A stretch of DNA of 64,000 bases from Labilibacter marinus (GCF_001659685.2 NZ_LXYE02000053.1:44529-108528); one strand, 5' to 3'. Shown: positions 53,501 through 63,675, counted from the stretch's first letter. Translations and numbers: made by a program. Notes: generated by a model from the letters alone, not told the origin.

Positions 53501-54949
53501 ATGACTGAGTTAGAATTGAGAAAGTTATTAAGTGAACTTAGAGCTATGCCAAATGAAACAGAGTGGCTCGAGTTTAAAACGAATAATTGGCAAGATATAG
53601 GTGAGTACTTATCTGCGTTGTCAAATTCGGCATGTATTCATGATAAAACATATGCATATATAGTGTTTGGTGTAGAAGATGAGAAGCATCGTATTGTAGG
53701 TACAACATTTTCTCAATATCAAAAGGTAAAAGGAAATGAAGAAATGTTATCTTGGTTATGTAGGTTACTTGAGCCAAAAATAAATATAGATTTTTATCCT
53801 TTGCAAGTGGAGGGTGAACGTGTAATGATAGTTCGGGTTCAATCTGCGATTAATACGCCAATTAAGTTTTCTGGTGTGCCTTATGTGAGAATAGGGTCGT
53901 ATAAAAAGAAGTTAGATAAGTATCCTGAGATGCAGCGTTTGATTTGGACTAAGGAACCGATGAGTGTTTTTGAGAAGGGTGTTGCAATACGTAATGTCAA
54001 TGGGGATGATGTTTTAGGACTAATTGATTATCCTTCGTATTTTGAATTGTTAGGTTTGCCATTGCCTGATAACAGAAGTGCCATATTCGATAGGTTGAAG
54101 AAAGAAATTTTAATTTCTGCAAGTGATGAATTGTACAATATCACAAATTTGGGAGCTATCCTTTTTGCAAGGAATCTTAATGATTATGAAACTTTGTTTA
54201 GGAAATCAATTCGTGTAATTATATATCAAGGCAAAAATAAACTTAAGGCGATAAAAGAACAGGTTGGGCAAAAGGGATATGCTTCTGGGTTCAAAGGATT
54301 GATTGATTATATTAATGATCGGCTTCCTATGAATGAAGAGTTAGGGAAGGTTTTTAGGAAAGAAATAAAAATGTATCCAGAAATTGCAATTAGAGAGCTT
54401 GTAGCGAATGCAATTATTCACCAAGACTTTAGTGTTAGTGGAACTTGTCCTATGGTTGAAATTTTTGATGATCGCATAGAAATAACTAATTCAGGAAAAC
54501 CGTTAATAAGTACATTGCGATTTGTAGATCATAATCCTCAATCTAGAAATGAAAAATTAGCATATTTCATGAGGAGGATGAATATATGTGAAGAAAGAGG
54601 TAGTGGGATAGATAAAGTAATATCTGAATGTGAATATTATCAATTACCTGCACCACGTTTTATAGAGGAGGATAATTATACAAAAGTTATATTGTACGCA
54701 CATAAAACTCTTCGTCAAATGGACAAGGAGGATAAGATTAGAGCTTGTTATTTGCATGCTTGTTTGCGATATGTATCAGGAGATTATATGACAAATCAAT
54801 CGTTAAGAGAAAGGTTTGGTATAGTGGAAAAGAATTACTCGATGGCGTCAAGGATAATTTCAGATAGTATAAAAGATGGTATGGTAAAGTATTCTGATCC
54901 AGAAAGTAATTCTAAAAAGCATGCTAAGTATATTCCGTATTGGGCGTAG
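53501..54949 (+). CDS. AlbA_2-domain ATP-binding protein (putative regulator)
   Basis: The protein has 482 residues. An N-terminal AlbA_2/Schlafen-like domain (about 15-145: ETEWLEFKTNNWQDIGEYLS, YIVFGVEDEKHRIVG, VPYVRIGSYKKKL) is followed by a middle helical part. A C-terminal GHKL-type ATP-binding half (RELVANAIIHQDFSVSG then EIFDDRIEITNSGKP) comes next, and then a winged-helix-like tail. Such proteins are annotated as putative transcriptional regulators or DNA-binding ATPases; some belong to defence islands, but no partner is present here. It diverges from nifH. Confidence 0.85.
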   Translation: MTELELRKLLSELRAMPNETEWLEFKTNNWQDIGEYLSALSNSACIHDKTYAYIVFGVEDEKHRIVGTTFSQYQKVKGNEEMLSWLCRLLEPKINIDFYPLQVEGERVMIVRVQSAINTPIKFSGVPYVRIGSYKKKLDKYPEMQRLIWTKEPMSVFEKGVAIRNVNGDDVLGLIDYPSYFELLGLPLPDNRSAIFDRLKKEILISASDELYNITNLGAILFARNLNDYETLFRKSIRVIIYQGKNKLKAIKEQVGQKGYASGFKGLIDYINDRLPMNEELGKVFRKEIKMYPEIAIRELVANAIIHQDFSVSGTCPMVEIFDDRIEITNSGKPLISTLRFVDHNPQSRNEKLAYFMRRMNICEERGSGIDKVISECEYYQLPAPRFIEEDNYTKVILYAHKTLRQMDKEDKIRACYLHACLRYVSGDYMTNQSLRERFGIVEKNYSMASRIISDSIKDGMVKYSDPESNSKKHAKYIPYWA

Positions 54950-55035
54950 TATTTTATGTGATTGAGATGCAGCTTGGTGCTGTGTTGTATGTGATGTGAT
55001 ACAGAAAATCAATTGGTTAGAATTGGTTTTGTATG

Positions 55036-56217
55036 TTATCTTATGACCTTCATCTTTGTGGGGTAATACTTAGGCGCTTCTGGTGCCTGGTAAAGAGCTT
55101 CATGAAGTTCAGTTAGCATTTTCTTTAAAGGAATCTCACTCGGTATTTTCGAGAAATCTATTTTGTTGATGTTCTCAGGGGTGGCAAAAACACCAGGAAC
55201 CCAATGGTTAGGCGTTTTCAGTTCTTTGTACCGGTATTTCGCAAAATCTAACATGTCGTAGCATTTCCAAAGTTTGCGCCAATGTAATAACAAAGGTAAA
55301 TCCAGTTCAGAACCGTTATCTTGATATGGGTATGCATCAAAGTTAGAATATGGATCGTCGTTTAATCTATTATCTAATCTTTGTTTAGCCATTAAGTCTA
55401 ACTCTTTGGTGCGGTCTGTTCGGCTAAAAATTGCATTCATCTCATCAAAGTGCTGGGGTTCTGTTATGCCAAACGATAAGGTATGTACATTAGGTGTATT
55501 CAAACAAAAGCGTGCATTCCATTGAATAGGTGTAGCATGCGGTATCGCATTTTTAACTTTGTTAGTAGGCCTAAAAAGCTGACCTCCCTTGTCGTTGGGC
55601 GAAATAATAAAAACACCCATATCTTTCTTCTCTGCCAACTGAATAGCGGCTAGGTTTCTTTGGTAGAAATAATAATAATGAAGGTTTACGAACTCAAAAA
55701 GGTCGGTATCAATAGCACTACAAATACTTTCCATAGAACCATGTGTACTAAAGCCAACGTGTTTAATAATACCTTCCTCACGCATTTTTAATAGTTCTTC
55801 AACAGGACCACCCTTTTTACAAGTACTATGAATGATATCTTGATTGTTGATACCATGCCAAGCATAAAAATCTACATAATCAGTTTTGAGCGTTTTTAAT
55901 TGCTCCTCTACTAATTTTCTGGCTTCCTCAGCAGTGGGAGGATTCCCCTTGGTCATTAGGTAATATGAAGAACGGTCTACTTTTAACTCATCGTTTAAGG
56001 TTTTTCCAAAAACCTTTTCGCTTTTTACATAGCCGTAAGCCGTTTCAAAATGATTAATACCATTTTTTAAAGCCAAATCAACAATGTTGTTGCAGTGGTC
56101 TTGTGTTTCAGTTGGAATCTCATGCCTTGGTTGATCCCACGACTTTGTAAATCTCATCCCTCCTAATGTAATAGCACTAATGTGCTTCTCTGTCTTTCCA
56201 AATCTACGGTATTCCAT
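55036..56217 (-). CDS. Aldo/keto reductase
   Basis: The protein has 393 residues. The catalytic tetrad can be read as E58 and Y61 (HFETAYGYVKSE), K90 (LMTKGNPP) and H121 (YAWHGINN). Glu in place of the usual Asp is common in this subgroup. The C-terminal 80 residues lack the ferredoxin-type CxxC clusters of related radical-pathway AKRs. The substrate is unknown. It overlaps nothing, and the YiiX-like lipoprotein gene lies 23 bp upstream on the same strand. Confidence 0.9.
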   Translation of the reverse strand: MEYRRFGKTEKHISAITLGGMRFTKSWDQPRHEIPTETQDHCNNIVDLALKNGINHFETAYGYVKSEKVFGKTLNDELKVDRSSYYLMTKGNPPTAEEARKLVEEQLKTLKTDYVDFYAWHGINNQDIIHSTCKKGGPVEELLKMREEGIIKHVGFSTHGSMESICSAIDTDLFEFVNLHYYYFYQRNLAAIQLAEKKDMGVFIISPNDKGGQLFRPTNKVKNAIPHATPIQWNARFCLNTPNVHTLSFGITEPQHFDEMNAIFSRTDRTKELDLMAKQRLDNRLNDDPYSNFDAYPYQDNGSELDLPLLLHWRKLWKCYDMLDFAKYRYKELKTPNHWVPGVFATPENINKIDFSKIPSEIPLKKMLTELHEALYQAPEAPKYYPTKMKVIR

Positions 56218-56240
56218 TCTGTATAATATGCTATGTTATT

Positions 56241-56876
56241 CTATAATCGTTTGATAAATTCTAAGGAGCCTTCCATGGCCATTTCATTGGGGTTACAACC
56301 AGGCAGTCCTTCAGGAATATCCAAGCCTAAGTTACTGTAATGTTCAACCCACCCTTGATGAAAATCAGCTGTGGCAGGATTCTTAAAGGTCATGGGGTTT
56401 AAAGTAAATATGGAGTCTGTTTTAAAGATATGATAAATAAACTCAGAGCAATAAAAGCCAGGGCTTTCCAAGATGTAAGTCTTGTCATAAGGCATGCCAA
56501 TTAAAATATTGGCAATATTAATAGCCTCGGTAATATCGGCTTGTAATTCCTTTTTTATACGATAGCTATCAGTTATAAAAGTGCTATCTCCATCGGGGTA
56601 TTGAAAATCAGTAAGTAACTCCATGCAAACTCCATTTTTTGCACTAGCATGTATCACATACATGGTATCTCCTTTTAAACAACATATACCCATATGGGTG
56701 TAGTTAGTGTTTGTACCCGTTTGAGTGACTTCGTTAATGGCTTTTGATAAGCCCATATTATTGTTGCCTCTAAAAAGAATATCTCCATTCTTTAACTCAG
56801 AAGGCTTATTATTAGATGTACAACTCATCAATATTAAGGTGAAAAATATAAAAGTGTGTATATTGAGTTTTTGCAT
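56241..56876 (-). CDS. YiiX-like NlpC/P60-fold lipoprotein hydrolase
   Basis: The protein has 211 residues. The signal peptide ends in the lipobox ILMSC (Cys about residue 19). YiiX/YebB-like features are the start LKNGDILFRGN, the His in NYTHMGICC and the Cys in GFYCSEFIYHIF. This permuted papain-like group cleaves peptidoglycan peptides or amide/ester bonds. It probably forms a two-gene unit with the aldo/keto reductase. Confidence 0.85.
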   Translation of the reverse strand: MQKLNIHTFIFFTLILMSCTSNNKPSELKNGDILFRGNNNMGLSKAINEVTQTGTNTNYTHMGICCLKGDTMYVIHASAKNGVCMELLTDFQYPDGDSTFITDSYRIKKELQADITEAINIANILIGMPYDKTYILESPGFYCSEFIYHIFKTDSIFTLNPMTFKNPATADFHQGWVEHYSNLGLDIPEGLPGCNPNEMAMEGSLEFIKRL

Positions 56877-56975
56877 GGCGCAATATTAAACTTTTTATAA
56901 TAGTTTTTATCGAATTCAATAGTTAAGTAACTCTAATTTGTGCTTCAGTGTTTAAAGTATTTTGTTTTAAAAGAA

Positions 56976-57007
56976 AAAGCCGAAAACAATCATCTGTTTT
57001 CGGCTTT
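56976..57007 (-). terminator. Terminator of the small CxxC protein gene
   Basis: AAAGCCGAAAACA (56976-56988) and TGTTTTCGGCTTT (56995-57007) give a perfect 13-bp stem with a 6-nt loop. On the minus strand a TTTTTCTTTT tract follows. Confidence 0.92.
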
Positions 57008-57038
57008 AATAGAAACCATAGTAATATGTAGTAATATC

Positions 57039-57347
57039 TTAACTTTCAATTAATACAGCGTGCGTATTTCTAAATTGCATGGCTTTTCTAAAAAAAGATT
57101 CATTTTCGCCAAATGGCATTACCATATTAACGTTGCTGCTACATACTGTGCATTCACCTGATACTTTAATGTCGTTAAATCTATCCAAAAATATTTTGTA
57201 GTTACTTACCCCACTGTTACAATGTTGGTTGCATGTTTCACACAGCAGTTCGTTACTTAAAAGGTATTTAAAACCTCTTTTTTCTTGGTGGTTTAAAAGC
57301 GTATTGAGTTGGAATTTATTAATCTCAATATCATTAAAGTCAATCAT
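57039..57347 (-). CDS. Small protein with CxxC zinc-ribbon-like cysteines
   Basis: The protein has 102 residues. C36, C39 and C43 (CETCNQHC) and C66, C69 (CTVC) suggest a zinc or Fe-S site. No family is recognised. It diverges from the NifA-type activator gene across a 356-bp gap (57348-57703) that is AT-rich; apart from a short ATAGATCTAT palindrome near 57500, I see nothing distinct there. Confidence 0.7.
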   Translation of the reverse strand: MIDFNDIEINKFQLNTLLNHQEKRGFKYLLSNELLCETCNQHCNSGVSNYKIFLDRFNDIKVSGECTVCSSNVNMVMPFGENESFFRKAMQFRNTHAVLIES

Positions 57348-57703
57348 AAAACTGGATTTAAGGTTATGAATTAATATGTAAACTGTAGATTTTCTGATTG
57401 TTAAATTATCTATAAATCACAAAAAATCAAAGTCATTATTCATTTTTTTTGCCATGAATTATTAAATTTTAATGAAAGAAGGAAATCTTCGAAAAAATAT
57501 AGATCTATTAATATACTCAGAAGTTATTATTGGGGGTGATTGTGAAAAATATTAAATAAATGTTGGTTGAACTTAAAATATAGGGGGTGTTAGAAAGAAA
57601 GAGTATAAATAAGCTGAGTAGTGGGGCGAATATGGAGGGGTGGTGTGTTAAAGTGTTATATTTGGGCTTTGAATGGTTTCGGATTACAACTAGAGGGTTA
57701 ATT

Positions 57704-59263
57704 ATGCATGCAAATTGTAAAAAAGGAGGAGAGGATTGCTACGGCTTAAAAGAGATGACGTTACTCTTTGAGATTAGTCAGCGATTAATTGCGAGTAAGG
57801 AGCTTAAAAGTGACTTGTCTCCTATATTGAAAATAGTGGTAGATCACTTGGGTGCTGACCGAAGTTTTTTGACAATTTTTAATAGGAATAATTCCAATAT
57901 ATATATTGAGGCGGCTTATGGAATGAGTCAGAAGCAACAATCGTTGGGTAAATATCGTTTGGGAGAAGGCGTAATCGGTAAGGTAGTTGAGCTAGGACAA
58001 CCTATAGTCATTCAGGAAATTTCTAAATCGAATTTATTTTTAAATAAAACTAGGTCAGAGCTGAATAAAGAGGGGCGGGAGTTGACTTTTATTTGTATTC
58101 CTATTGTGTTGGAAAATAAAACAACAGGCGCGTTAAGCGTTGTTCGTCCTTTTAATCCGCATATAACCTACGAAGAAGATATTCATTTGCTCTCTATTGT
58201 AGGGTCTTTAATTGCTAAAACAGTTAAATATCGTCAGGAAAAAGCAGAAGAGTTAGAGGATTTAAAGCAAAAAAATATAGAGCTTGAATCAGAAGTGAAA
58301 GCCAATAATTTTACGACAAACATTATTGGTAATAGTAGTAAAATGCGCGATGTGTTCTCCCTTATTGAAATGGTAGCACGAACCAATAGTACCGTTTTGG
58401 TGCGAGGAGAGAGTGGTATTGGTAAAGAATTAGTGGCCGACGCTTTGCATATTGAAAGTAGTAGAAAGAATAAAAACCTGATTAAGGTAAATTGTTCTGC
58501 TTTGCCCGATTCTTTAATAGAAAGTGAATTGTTTGGGCACGAAAAGGGAGCTTTTACTGGAGCGGACCAAATGCGCAAAGGTCGTTTTGAGATGGCCAAT
58601 GGCGGTACCATATTTTTAGATGAAATTGGAGATTTACCTTTATCTACGCAAGTAAAGCTATTAAGAGTAATTCAGGAGCGAGAGTTTGAGCGCTTAGGAG
58701 GAACGGAAACCATAAAGATAGATGTGCGGATTGTTTGTGCAACCAACTGTAATCTTGAAAAGCTGATTGAAGATGGAACCTTTAGAGAGGATTTGTTTTA
58801 TAGAATCAATGTGTTCCCTATTTTTGTACCTGCCTTGAGAGAGCGACGTAACGATATTCCTTTGTTGGTGGATTATTTCATCAATAAATTCAATAAAAAG
58901 AATAAAGCATCTGTTAAGCGAATCACTACTTCAGCCATTGATATGTTAATGGTGTATGGCTGGCCTGGTAACGTGAGAGAATTAGAGAATGTAATAGAAC
59001 GTGCTTGTATTTTGGCTCGCGATAATGTTATTCATAGTTATAACTTACCGCCAACCTTGCAAACTGCCGACTCTACAGCCACGGGTTCTCATGAAGGCAT
59101 GACAGGTGTTTTGGAGCGTTTAGAAAAACAACTTATTATTGAAGGCTTAACAAGTACCAAAGGAAATATTACCAAGGCCGCTGAAGAGTTAAGAATTACC
59201 GAACGTATGTTGGGTACTCGAATTAAAAAGTATAAAATAGACGCTTGGCGCTACAAAGTATAA
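57704..59263 (+). CDS. nifA: NifA-type sigma-54-dependent activator (GAF-AAA-Fis)
   Basis: The protein has 519 residues from ATG 57704, which places the conserved LKEMTLLFEISQRLI near the start; an upstream GTG at 57587 would add 39 unlikely residues. A GAF domain (about 25-170) is followed by the AAA+ domain with Walker A GESGIGKE, ESELFGHEKGAFTGA (the GAFTGA loop that contacts sigma-54) and Walker B GGTIFLDEIGDLP. A Fis-type helix-turn-helix (GNITKAAEELRITERMLGTR) ends the protein. In diazotrophs this architecture is NifA, which activates nif promoters. The nif operon lies 4.7 kb away. Confidence 0.9.
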   Translation: MHANCKKGGEDCYGLKEMTLLFEISQRLIASKELKSDLSPILKIVVDHLGADRSFLTIFNRNNSNIYIEAAYGMSQKQQSLGKYRLGEGVIGKVVELGQPIVIQEISKSNLFLNKTRSELNKEGRELTFICIPIVLENKTTGALSVVRPFNPHITYEEDIHLLSIVGSLIAKTVKYRQEKAEELEDLKQKNIELESEVKANNFTTNIIGNSSKMRDVFSLIEMVARTNSTVLVRGESGIGKELVADALHIESSRKNKNLIKVNCSALPDSLIESELFGHEKGAFTGADQMRKGRFEMANGGTIFLDEIGDLPLSTQVKLLRVIQEREFERLGGTETIKIDVRIVCATNCNLEKLIEDGTFREDLFYRINVFPIFVPALRERRNDIPLLVDYFINKFNKKNKASVKRITTSAIDMLMVYGWPGNVRELENVIERACILARDNVIHSYNLPPTLQTADSTATGSHEGMTGVLERLEKQLIIEGLTSTKGNITKAAEELRITERMLGTRIKKYKIDAWRYKV

Positions 59264-59269
59264 TATAGA

Positions 59270-59304
59270 AAATGCGGGACACCTAAATTCGCTGTCCCGC
59301 ATTT
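59270..59304. terminator. Bidirectional terminator after nifA
   Basis: AAATGCGGGACA (59270-59281) and TGTCCCGCATTT (59293-59304) pair perfectly over 12 bp with an 11-nt loop. It lies between the nifA stop and the stop of the converging acyltransferase gene. Confidence 0.88.
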
Positions 59305-59305
59305 C

Positions 59306-60349
59306 CTATTTTAGTCCAAATAATGGTCTGATAAATTTTACCCGCCTAATGATGAGTTCATAAATGGCAAAACTCCCCAAAAAGGTGATGGCATTAACTA
59401 ATAATAGCTTTAACCATACGTTCATTTCAAAAGGTAGAATTAAATATGCACCCAAATATAAAAAAGCCATGTGCCAAATATAGATAGGGTAGGCCGCTTC
59501 GCTCAAATATTTTAATTTTTCGCTGGGTTTGTTTAAATATCTACTCGTAAATCCTAAAATAGCAAATATCCAAGTAGCAGATTCAATTGACATTAAATAG
59601 TTGGGAGCTTTTAATTCGTAAACCAATAATCTAAAAACGAATAATGCTAAACTTAAAACGAATAAAGTCCATCTGTATTTTAAACAAGTATCCAGAAGCT
59701 TTAGGCCAGTTGCAACCGCACTAAACCCCCAAAAGAAAGCAATAAATCCGAATACAAATCCATGCAGTGTTGAAGCGTACATCTCATAAATGCCTGGATT
59801 TACAATAAGTGATTCTAATACAAAGCTTAATGCGATGATGGGTAATATAAATGGACTTCTATAGAGCCTAGCAAACCAGTTGTCCGGATTTTTTTCGTTC
59901 GTTTTCTGCATCCAAAAAAATATAGGTAATAGCATCAGTACAAACGAAAAAATATGACCTAGAAACCAAAGGTGACTTGGGATAGCTGCATAACTTAAGT
60001 CGTGTTTGTAGTAAAACTGAAAAATATAATAATGTATAGGTACAACTACAAATATTCCTATTATAAAAGGGATGAATATTCGTTTGGCTCTTTCGCCGAG
60101 TAATTGTTTCCAATTTCGCTTTTTGAGCGCAAAGGCCACACCCATGCCCGATACAAAAAATAAGATAGGTATCCTCCATGTGTTTATCATTGACATAGGT
60201 ATCCAAATGGATTCTAAAGATTCTGAGCTTTGGATAAAACCAATAAATATTGCCCACGGCTGAAAAACAATGGCTACGTGATATATTAATAATAGCCCAA
60301 TTGTAGTTACCCTCAACCAATCTATATCGTATCTTCTTTCGTTCATCAT
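59306..60349 (-). CDS. Membrane acyltransferase 3 family protein
   Basis: The protein has 347 residues and about ten hydrophobic helices. The N-terminal DIDWLRVTTIGLLLIYHVAI holds the family's conserved His, and NTWRIPILFFVSGMGVAFAL the conserved Arg. This family (OpgC/OafA type) moves acyl groups onto envelope glycans. The acceptor is unknown. It lies 5 bp after an ankyrin lipoprotein gene on the same strand, so the two are probably co-transcribed. Confidence 0.88.
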   Translation of the reverse strand: MMNERRYDIDWLRVTTIGLLLIYHVAIVFQPWAIFIGFIQSSESLESIWIPMSMINTWRIPILFFVSGMGVAFALKKRNWKQLLGERAKRIFIPFIIGIFVVVPIHYYIFQFYYKHDLSYAAIPSHLWFLGHIFSFVLMLLPIFFWMQKTNEKNPDNWFARLYRSPFILPIIALSFVLESLIVNPGIYEMYASTLHGFVFGFIAFFWGFSAVATGLKLLDTCLKYRWTLFVLSLALFVFRLLVYELKAPNYLMSIESATWIFAILGFTSRYLNKPSEKLKYLSEAAYPIYIWHMAFLYLGAYLILPFEMNVWLKLLLVNAITFLGSFAIYELIIRRVKFIRPLFGLK

Positions 60350-60354
60350 TGTTT

Positions 60355-60927
60355 TTATTTAAGTAATTCGGCTATAATTGGTCGTTCATTTTTAATAAAA
60401 TCATAGTCTAACTGAAGGCCTAATGTACCCAATTGTGTACCAAAGAAATCATAAATGCCTTTTACTTTTTCAAAATCATCCGCTACAGATTGTGCCGCTG
60501 TAGAACCTCCTTTATTGATAATATCTTTTTTAGCTCCGTGTTGTAAAAGTGCTTTTACAATTTCTGTTCTGCAGAAGAAAGCAGCCGAATGTAGAGCTGT
60601 AGACCCCTCTTTGTTTTGTACGTTAACATCGGCTCCAGCTTTAATAAGTTCTATGGCAACTTCATTGTGTCCAAAAACTGTTGCAGATATTAAAGGAGTA
60701 GAACCGCCCATAGGTTCAGTGGAGTTTAAATCCGTCCCTGCTTTCAGGTGCTTTTTAATTTCATCTAAATTACCTAAGTACGCAGCAGTGTGAATGTCTG
60801 TTGTAATTTCTGTTTTACTGGAGTTTGCTGCTGCTTTATTTTCTTTTGCCTGAGAATTGCAAGATCCAAAAGCTATTAAAGATAGTAATAACATAGCGCT
60901 GATTCGTTTTTTTAAAATAGTTTTCAT
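60355..60927 (-). CDS. Ankyrin-repeat lipoprotein
   Basis: The protein has 190 residues. The signal peptide ends in the lipobox AFGSC (Cys about residue 23). Three ankyrin repeats follow (TAAYLGNLDEIKKHLKAG, STPLISATVFGHNEVAIELI, STALHSAAFFCRTEIVKALL). Envelope ankyrin proteins serve as binding scaffolds; the partner is unknown. It is first in a two-gene unit with the acyltransferase. Confidence 0.86.
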   Translation of the reverse strand: MKTILKKRISAMLLLSLIAFGSCNSQAKENKAAANSSKTEITTDIHTAAYLGNLDEIKKHLKAGTDLNSTEPMGGSTPLISATVFGHNEVAIELIKAGADVNVQNKEGSTALHSAAFFCRTEIVKALLQHGAKKDIINKGGSTAAQSVADDFEKVKGIYDFFGTQLGTLGLQLDYDFIKNERPIIAELLK

Positions 60928-61192
60928 GATTGAAGTTTTTATTGTTTAAATTCTTTAATGTAAAGGTCTGTTAATTCGTGATGCACTATAAATCAATCAT
61001 GAAGAAATCTATAGTAATAATACTTTATCCAATGAAACTATGATGCATGTATGTAAAATATGATGCAAATGCGGATTAGAAGACGGTTTTTATCGAACTT
61101 TTATATTTTATTTCTCTTGTGTTATTGGTTGTATCTTTTAAGATAAATACTAATCTTTGAGATGCTTTAGTAAGTAATTTTAAACCCTCATA

Positions 61193-63247
61193 ATGTCGGA
61201 ATTGACACCAAAAGAACAAAGTTTTTTAAGCGAGTTAGATGAATTGATTCGTAAAAACATATCAAACGAACAATTTGGTGTGGCTGAGTTAGCTTCTGAA
61301 ATAGGAATGAGTAGGTCTAATTTATTGCGCAAAGTAAAAAAGTTGGCTCAGGTGTCGGTGAGTAAATATATTAGTCAGATTCGTTTGCAAGATGCCTATA
61401 CCTTGTTAAAGCAGGATGAGTTAACGGTTTCAGAAGTTTCTTACCAAGTTGGTTTTGCAAGTACATCATATTTTATCCGATGTTTTCGAGAGCAATATGG
61501 CTACCCTCCTGGCGAAGTGAAAAATAAGGTGGAAGAAGTTCAACCGTTAAAGCAAGAAAAAGCTCCAGTTAACAAAAGGTATTTGATGGTTGCTTTGGCC
61601 TTGCTAATCGGTACAATTGCTTTGCTGTATATATTTATTCCAAGACAGAATACTGTTATGGATCTTGATAAAACCATCGCAGTATTGCCGTTTAAAAATG
61701 AAAGTGCAGATTCTTCAAACATATATATAGTAAATGGAATGATGGAATCGGTGCTGAGTAGCCTGCAAAAGATGAAAGGACTAAAGGTGGTGAGCAGGAC
61801 TACGGTTGAACAATACCGAAACACGACTAAAACAATTCCTGAAATTGCGCACGAGCTTAATGTAAGTTACTTTGTGGAGGGAAGTGGTCAAAAGGTAGGT
61901 AATCAGATTATGCTCAATGTACAATTGGTTCAATCCAATAGCGACAGGCAGTTGTGGGCTAAACAGTATAAACGAGAGGTGGAGGATATTTTTCAGTTGC
62001 AAATAGATGTAGCTAAAAATATTGCCAATAATATTGAGGTTATAATAACTCCTGAAGAGCAAAAAAGGATTGAGAAAGTGCCCACGCAAAACTTAGAAGC
62101 TTACGATACCTTTCTAAAAGGCTTGGAGTTGTTTCGTCAGGAAACGGGAGAGGGGTTGGAGGAATCTATCGTTTATTTTAAAAAGGCTATTGAGTTAGAT
62201 GAGAACTTTGCCAGAGCCTATGCCGATATTGCCATTGCTTATTATTATTTAGATGCTTTCTTTGCCGAAAAAAAGCATAGTGCTAAAATAAACTATTACG
62301 CCGATAAGGCTCTTTTACTAGATGCGCATCTTGGACAAAGTTTGCAGGCCAAGGCATATTATTATATAAATATTGGTGAGTATGCCGAAGCCATTCCTTT
62401 TCTGGAAAAAGCACTGGAGTATAACCCCAATTCCGTATTAATAATAAATACCCTTTCCGATTTTTATACCACTTTTATACCCAATGCAGGTAAATATCTA
62501 GAATATGCTTTAAAGGGAATACAGCTAGACTTGGCTGCTCAAGATTCTTCAAGCGCAAGTTATGTTCATTTACATTTGAGTAATGCCTTTATGCAAACAG
62601 GTTTTGTAGAGGAGGCTGAGCAATATATAAATTCCTCCTTGGCTTTTAATCCCGATAACTTATACTCTCAATATGTAAAAGCATATATATTATTAGGCAA
62701 GGATAAAAACTATGCGCGTACAAAAGATTTATTGTTCTCTACCTTGTTAAAAGATACCACGCGTCTAGATATTCTACAGGAAGTAGCTAAGGTGAATTAC
62801 CTCATGCGTAATTATTCCGAGGCATATGTTTATTATAAAGACTTTCTGTGGGCAAAGGAAACGTATAAACTACGCATATTTCCCTCAGAGGATATTAAAA
62901 TGGCTTTGGTTTGTAAGGAGCTCGGTTATACTCAGAAGGCAGATAGTTTATCACAGGCATACTTTCAATATGCTTCCAATGATGAATCTATTTATAAAAA
63001 CCTAAGTTTATCTGCTTATTATTCATATCAAAATAACACAGAAAAGGCCATTGAGCACCTTGGTCTATTTGCTCAACAAACCGATATTCAGTATTGGATT
63101 GTGTTATTTTTAAGAGAAGAGCCTGCCTTTGATAATATAATAGATATGCCAGCATGCCAAGCCTTGATTTCGCAAATTGAAGATAACTTTAATAAGTATC
63201 ACGAAAATTTGAAATCAACCCTCCAGTCCCAAGGGTTAATCGAGTAG
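61193..63247 (+). CDS. AraC-type HTH, membrane-anchored TPR regulator
   Basis: The protein has 684 residues. An N-terminal AraC helix-turn-helix (about 1-110, with VAELASEIGMSRSNLLRKVK and VSEVSYQVGFASTSYFIRCF) is followed by a transmembrane helix (about 130-149). A TolB/FlgO-like domain (IAVLPFKNESADSSNIYIVN, about 160-280) and a C-terminal set of TPRs follow. The DNA-binding end faces the cytoplasm and the TPR part the periplasm, as in one-component Bacteroidota sensors. The target genes are unknown. It diverges from the ankyrin-acyltransferase unit (265 bp gap). Confidence 0.88.
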   Translation: MSELTPKEQSFLSELDELIRKNISNEQFGVAELASEIGMSRSNLLRKVKKLAQVSVSKYISQIRLQDAYTLLKQDELTVSEVSYQVGFASTSYFIRCFREQYGYPPGEVKNKVEEVQPLKQEKAPVNKRYLMVALALLIGTIALLYIFIPRQNTVMDLDKTIAVLPFKNESADSSNIYIVNGMMESVLSSLQKMKGLKVVSRTTVEQYRNTTKTIPEIAHELNVSYFVEGSGQKVGNQIMLNVQLVQSNSDRQLWAKQYKREVEDIFQLQIDVAKNIANNIEVIITPEEQKRIEKVPTQNLEAYDTFLKGLELFRQETGEGLEESIVYFKKAIELDENFARAYADIAIAYYYLDAFFAEKKHSAKINYYADKALLLDAHLGQSLQAKAYYYINIGEYAEAIPFLEKALEYNPNSVLIINTLSDFYTTFIPNAGKYLEYALKGIQLDLAAQDSSSASYVHLHLSNAFMQTGFVEEAEQYINSSLAFNPDNLYSQYVKAYILLGKDKNYARTKDLLFSTLLKDTTRLDILQEVAKVNYLMRNYSEAYVYYKDFLWAKETYKLRIFPSEDIKMALVCKELGYTQKADSLSQAYFQYASNDESIYKNLSLSAYYSYQNNTEKAIEHLGLFAQQTDIQYWIVLFLREEPAFDNIIDMPACQALISQIEDNFNKYHENLKSTLQSQGLIE

Positions 63248-63249
63248 TA

Positions 63250-63675
63250 TTATTCCTCAGGTATGTGTGCGTAATCAATAATCTCAATGGTTAATTTTTT
63301 GCTATCGATGCTTTTTAGTTTCCACTCGCGTTGTTCTTTGCCTCCCCAATAGCCTACCTTAATATATATAGTAGAATCATTTTGCGACCAGCTTCCCTCA
63401 AAGTCTCCATAGGTTATTGGCGGAGTTCCGCACCAACCAGCATTTTTTCTTTCTATTAACGATTGGTCTGCTTTTAAAGCAAGCCCATATTCGTTTTCCT
63501 GTAAGGCGTAGGTCTTAGTATATGTAATTTGATTTGCCGAATAGTCAGGATTTATCCAGTAGCCAGTTACATCCAATCCTGGTTTGTCTGCGGGTGTATT
63601 TTCCTTATCGCATGATAGTAGCGTGCATAATAGTATAGCTACAATAGTTAATTTAGTATGTTTCATGGTTTTCAT
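63250..63675 (-). CDS. Hypothetical lipoprotein
   Basis: The protein has 141 residues. The signal peptide ends in the lipobox TLLSC (Cys about residue 22). The mature part is beta-rich with no family recognised; ATG 63666 is an alternative start. It converges on the AraC-TPR gene with only 2 bp between stop codons. Confidence 0.7.
   Translation of the reverse strand: MKTMKHTKLTIVAILLCTLLSCDKENTPADKPGLDVTGYWINPDYSANQITYTKTYALQENEYGLALKADQSLIERKNAGWCGTPPITYGDFEGSWSQNDSTIYIKVGYWGGKEQREWKLKSIDSKKLTIEIIDYAHIPEE

Noticed and set aside
53501..54949. AlbA_2/ATPase gene as part of a phage-defence island
   Set aside because: It stands alone beside nifH with no nuclease, helicase, toxin or mobile-element gene around it; a regulator is the simpler reading.
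57587..57703. Upstream GTG extension of the nifA frame
   Set aside because: The 39 extra residues look unlike NifA N-termini, and ATG 57704 places the conserved start segment correctly.
59868..60320. 150-codon minus-strand frame with many cysteines
   Set aside because: It lies wholly inside the acyltransferase 3 gene in another frame; the multi-helix protein is clearly the real one.
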